A DNA stretch of 7,583 bases from Proteobacteria bacterium SPGG2 (GTDB lineage Bacteria > Pseudomonadota > Gammaproteobacteria > Acidiferrobacterales > SPGG2), in the NCBI GenBank assembly GCA_001643475.1, contig LXTK01000049.1, positions 586-8,168 on the forward strand. The letters are read 5' to 3'. Positions 6,252-7,583 of the stretch are shown piece by piece (position 1 is the first letter of the stretch; each line of letters starts with the position of its first letter). The notes under the pieces are model-generated. The model did not search any database. It saw nothing but the letters and a program-made list of their open reading frames with translations, and had not been told where the DNA came from. The position numbers and the translations under genes were made by a program.

Positions 6252-7454
6252 CTACGTCAGCGCGGCGCAGGCCCGCTGAATGCGCATGCAAGCCTCCTCC
6301 AGAAGATCCGTGCCAGTGGCGTAGGAAATGCGGAAGTAGGGCGACAGGCCGAACGCCTCACCATGCACCGCCGCCACGCCTTCGGTTTCGAGGAGGTAGG
6401 TGACCACGTCTGCGTCGCTGGCGAGCGTCTTGCCGTCCGGCGTTTTTTTACCGATCAAACCGGCCACCGACGGATAGACATAGAACGCCCCGGTCGGCGT
6501 CGCACACTCGATACCCTGCGTTTGGTTTAGCATCGACACCACCAAATCGCGGCGTTCCTTGAAGATCCGGTTGTGCTCGGCGATGAAATCCTGCGGCCCA
6601 ATCAGCGCCTCGACCGCCGCCCATTGAGAAATCGTCGAGGTCGACGTGGTCGACTGGGACTGGATCATGTTCATCGCGTTGATCAGTTCGACCGGTCCCG
6701 CCGCATAGCCGACCCGCCAGCCGGTCATGCAATAGGCCTTGGACAAGCCGTTTAGGGTCAGCGTGCGCTCGAACAGTTCCGGCACCACTTGCGCGATGGT
6801 GGCGAATTCGAAGCCGTCGTAGACGATCTTCTCGTACATATCGTCGGGCATGATCCACACATGCTGGTGCCGCTTGAGCACCTCTCCCAGCGCCGTCAAC
6901 TCGTCGACGGTATAGGCCGCGCCGCTCGGGTTGCACGGCGAGTTAATCATGAACCACTTGGTGTTTGGCGTTATCGCCGCCTCGAGCTGCTCCGGCGTAA
7001 TCTTGAACGCGCTCTCTGCCGGGCACTGGATGACCACGGGCACACCCTCGGACAGCAGAGTGATATCGGTGTACGACACCCAGTAGGGCGCCGGGACGAT
7101 TACTTCGTCTCCCCGGTTCAACGTCGCGTTCAGCGCGTTGTAGATCGTTTGCTTTCCGCCACAGCCCACGCTTATCTGCGCCGGGGTGTAGGTCAGCCCG
7201 TTATCGGCTTTGAGCTTCTCGCAGATTGCCTCGCGCAGCGCCGGTATCCCGGCCGGTGGCGCATATTTGGTTTTGCCTTCCGCCAATGCCCGAATAGCCG
7301 CGTCCTTTACATTCTGCGGCGTGTCGAAATCGGGTTCCCCGGCGGCGAGGCCGATGATGTCGCGACCCTCGGCCTTCAACTCCTGCGACAAGGTGTTGAT
7401 GGAAATCGTCGGAGACGGTTTGATGCTGCTCAGGCGGTCAGCAAGAAATCCCAT
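6252..7454 (-). CDS. aspC: Class I pyridoxal-phosphate aminotransferase (aspartate aminotransferase type)
   Basis: This cytoplasmic enzyme probably exchanges amino groups between aspartate and 2-oxoglutarate. The 400 residues are full length. AAGEPDFDTP (37-46) is the conserved N-terminal substrate loop, followed by GGKQTIYNAL (99-108), NSPCNPSG (171-178), PDDMYE (203-208), and LNGLSKAYCMTGWRVGY with Lys239 as the pyridoxal-phosphate lysine. Arg375 (FRISYA) is expected to bind the substrate carboxylate. The closest pattern I know is the AspC/AatA group of alphaproteobacteria and Thermus (class I-beta). Some members of that group also transaminate prephenate in tyrosine/phenylalanine synthesis, which sequence reading alone cannot decide. 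The ATG at 7454 follows GGAAATGAG. A terminator lies just beyond the stop, so the gene appears to be transcribed on its own or with an upstream gene outside the window. Confidence 0.95.
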   Translation of the reverse strand: MGFLADRLSSIKPSPTISINTLSQELKAEGRDIIGLAAGEPDFDTPQNVKDAAIRALAEGKTKYAPPAGIPALREAICEKLKADNGLTYTPAQISVGCGGKQTIYNALNATLNRGDEVIVPAPYWVSYTDITLLSEGVPVVIQCPAESAFKITPEQLEAAITPNTKWFMINSPCNPSGAAYTVDELTALGEVLKRHQHVWIMPDDMYEKIVYDGFEFATIAQVVPELFERTLTLNGLSKAYCMTGWRVGYAAGPVELINAMNMIQSQSTTSTSTISQWAAVEALIGPQDFIAEHNRIFKERRDLVVSMLNQTQGIECATPTGAFYVYPSVAGLIGKKTPDGKTLASDADVVTYLLETEGVAAVHGEAFGLSPYFRISYATGTDLLEEACMRIQRACAALT

Positions 7455-7583
7455 TACTCATTTCCGTATATGCGGGCTGTTATCGGCGCGAACCTAGTCG
7501 CCAGCGCTGCACTGCACAAGACTAGATGCTATCCGTCTGAGCTGCCGACGCGGGGGAGTTCGTTTCGGTCTCGCGGCAACCAC

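Noticed and set aside
7470..7583. Plus-strand frame from an ATG at 7470 that stays open to the window edge (38 codons).
   Set aside because: There is no Shine-Dalgarno and no recognisable family, and it is too short to judge at the edge. Minus-strand frames entering from the right also stop within about 100 bases without a recognisable product.

Overview
The window looks like part of a proteobacterial chromosome of moderate to high GC. It carries seven protein genes, all housekeeping, signalling or envelope types. I see no insertion sequence, phage, CRISPR, tRNA or rRNA. MetK and AhcY look beta/gammaproteobacterial to me. The aminotransferase and the SAM-domain cyclase look more alphaproteobacterial. 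Gammaproteobacteria is my best guess, but it rests on remembered family resemblance and not on a search.

Layout: 1-388 (-) is the N-terminal part of a proline iminopeptidase that runs off the left edge. A 105-bp divergent intergenic region has overlapping -10 elements on both strands and separates it from 494-841 (+), a small gamma-glutamylcyclotransferase-like protein. This gene converges on ahcY (850-2160, -), with 8 bp between their stop codons. metK (2204-3385, -) lies 43 bp upstream of ahcY, so the two probably form one transcription unit of the activated-methyl cycle: MetK makes S-adenosylmethionine and AhcY removes the S-adenosylhomocysteine left after methylation.

Upstream of metK is a 579-bp gene-free stretch (3386-3964), the least explained part of the window. 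Its metK-proximal part (3427-3576) contains two perfect 7-bp complementary pairs that are interleaved, not nested. It also contains a second upstream set of partners for the same two strands, which pair in a nested way. This looks like an RNA leader that can switch between partners, and I cannot assign it to a known SAM or SAH riboswitch class. Its distal part is AT-rich and holds a possible terminator for the M48 gene.

From 6179 to 3965 (-) three genes are packed with a 20-nt overlap and a 6-nt gap: a SAM-domain class III adenylate cyclase, an exported SH3-domain protein ending in 16 consecutive lysines, and an exported M48 zinc metalloprotease. They look like one operon joining cyclic-nucleotide signalling to two envelope proteins. 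A probable intrinsic terminator (6219-6244) separates them from a complete class I aminotransferase (6252-7454, -). The last 129 bases hold no gene I recognise.
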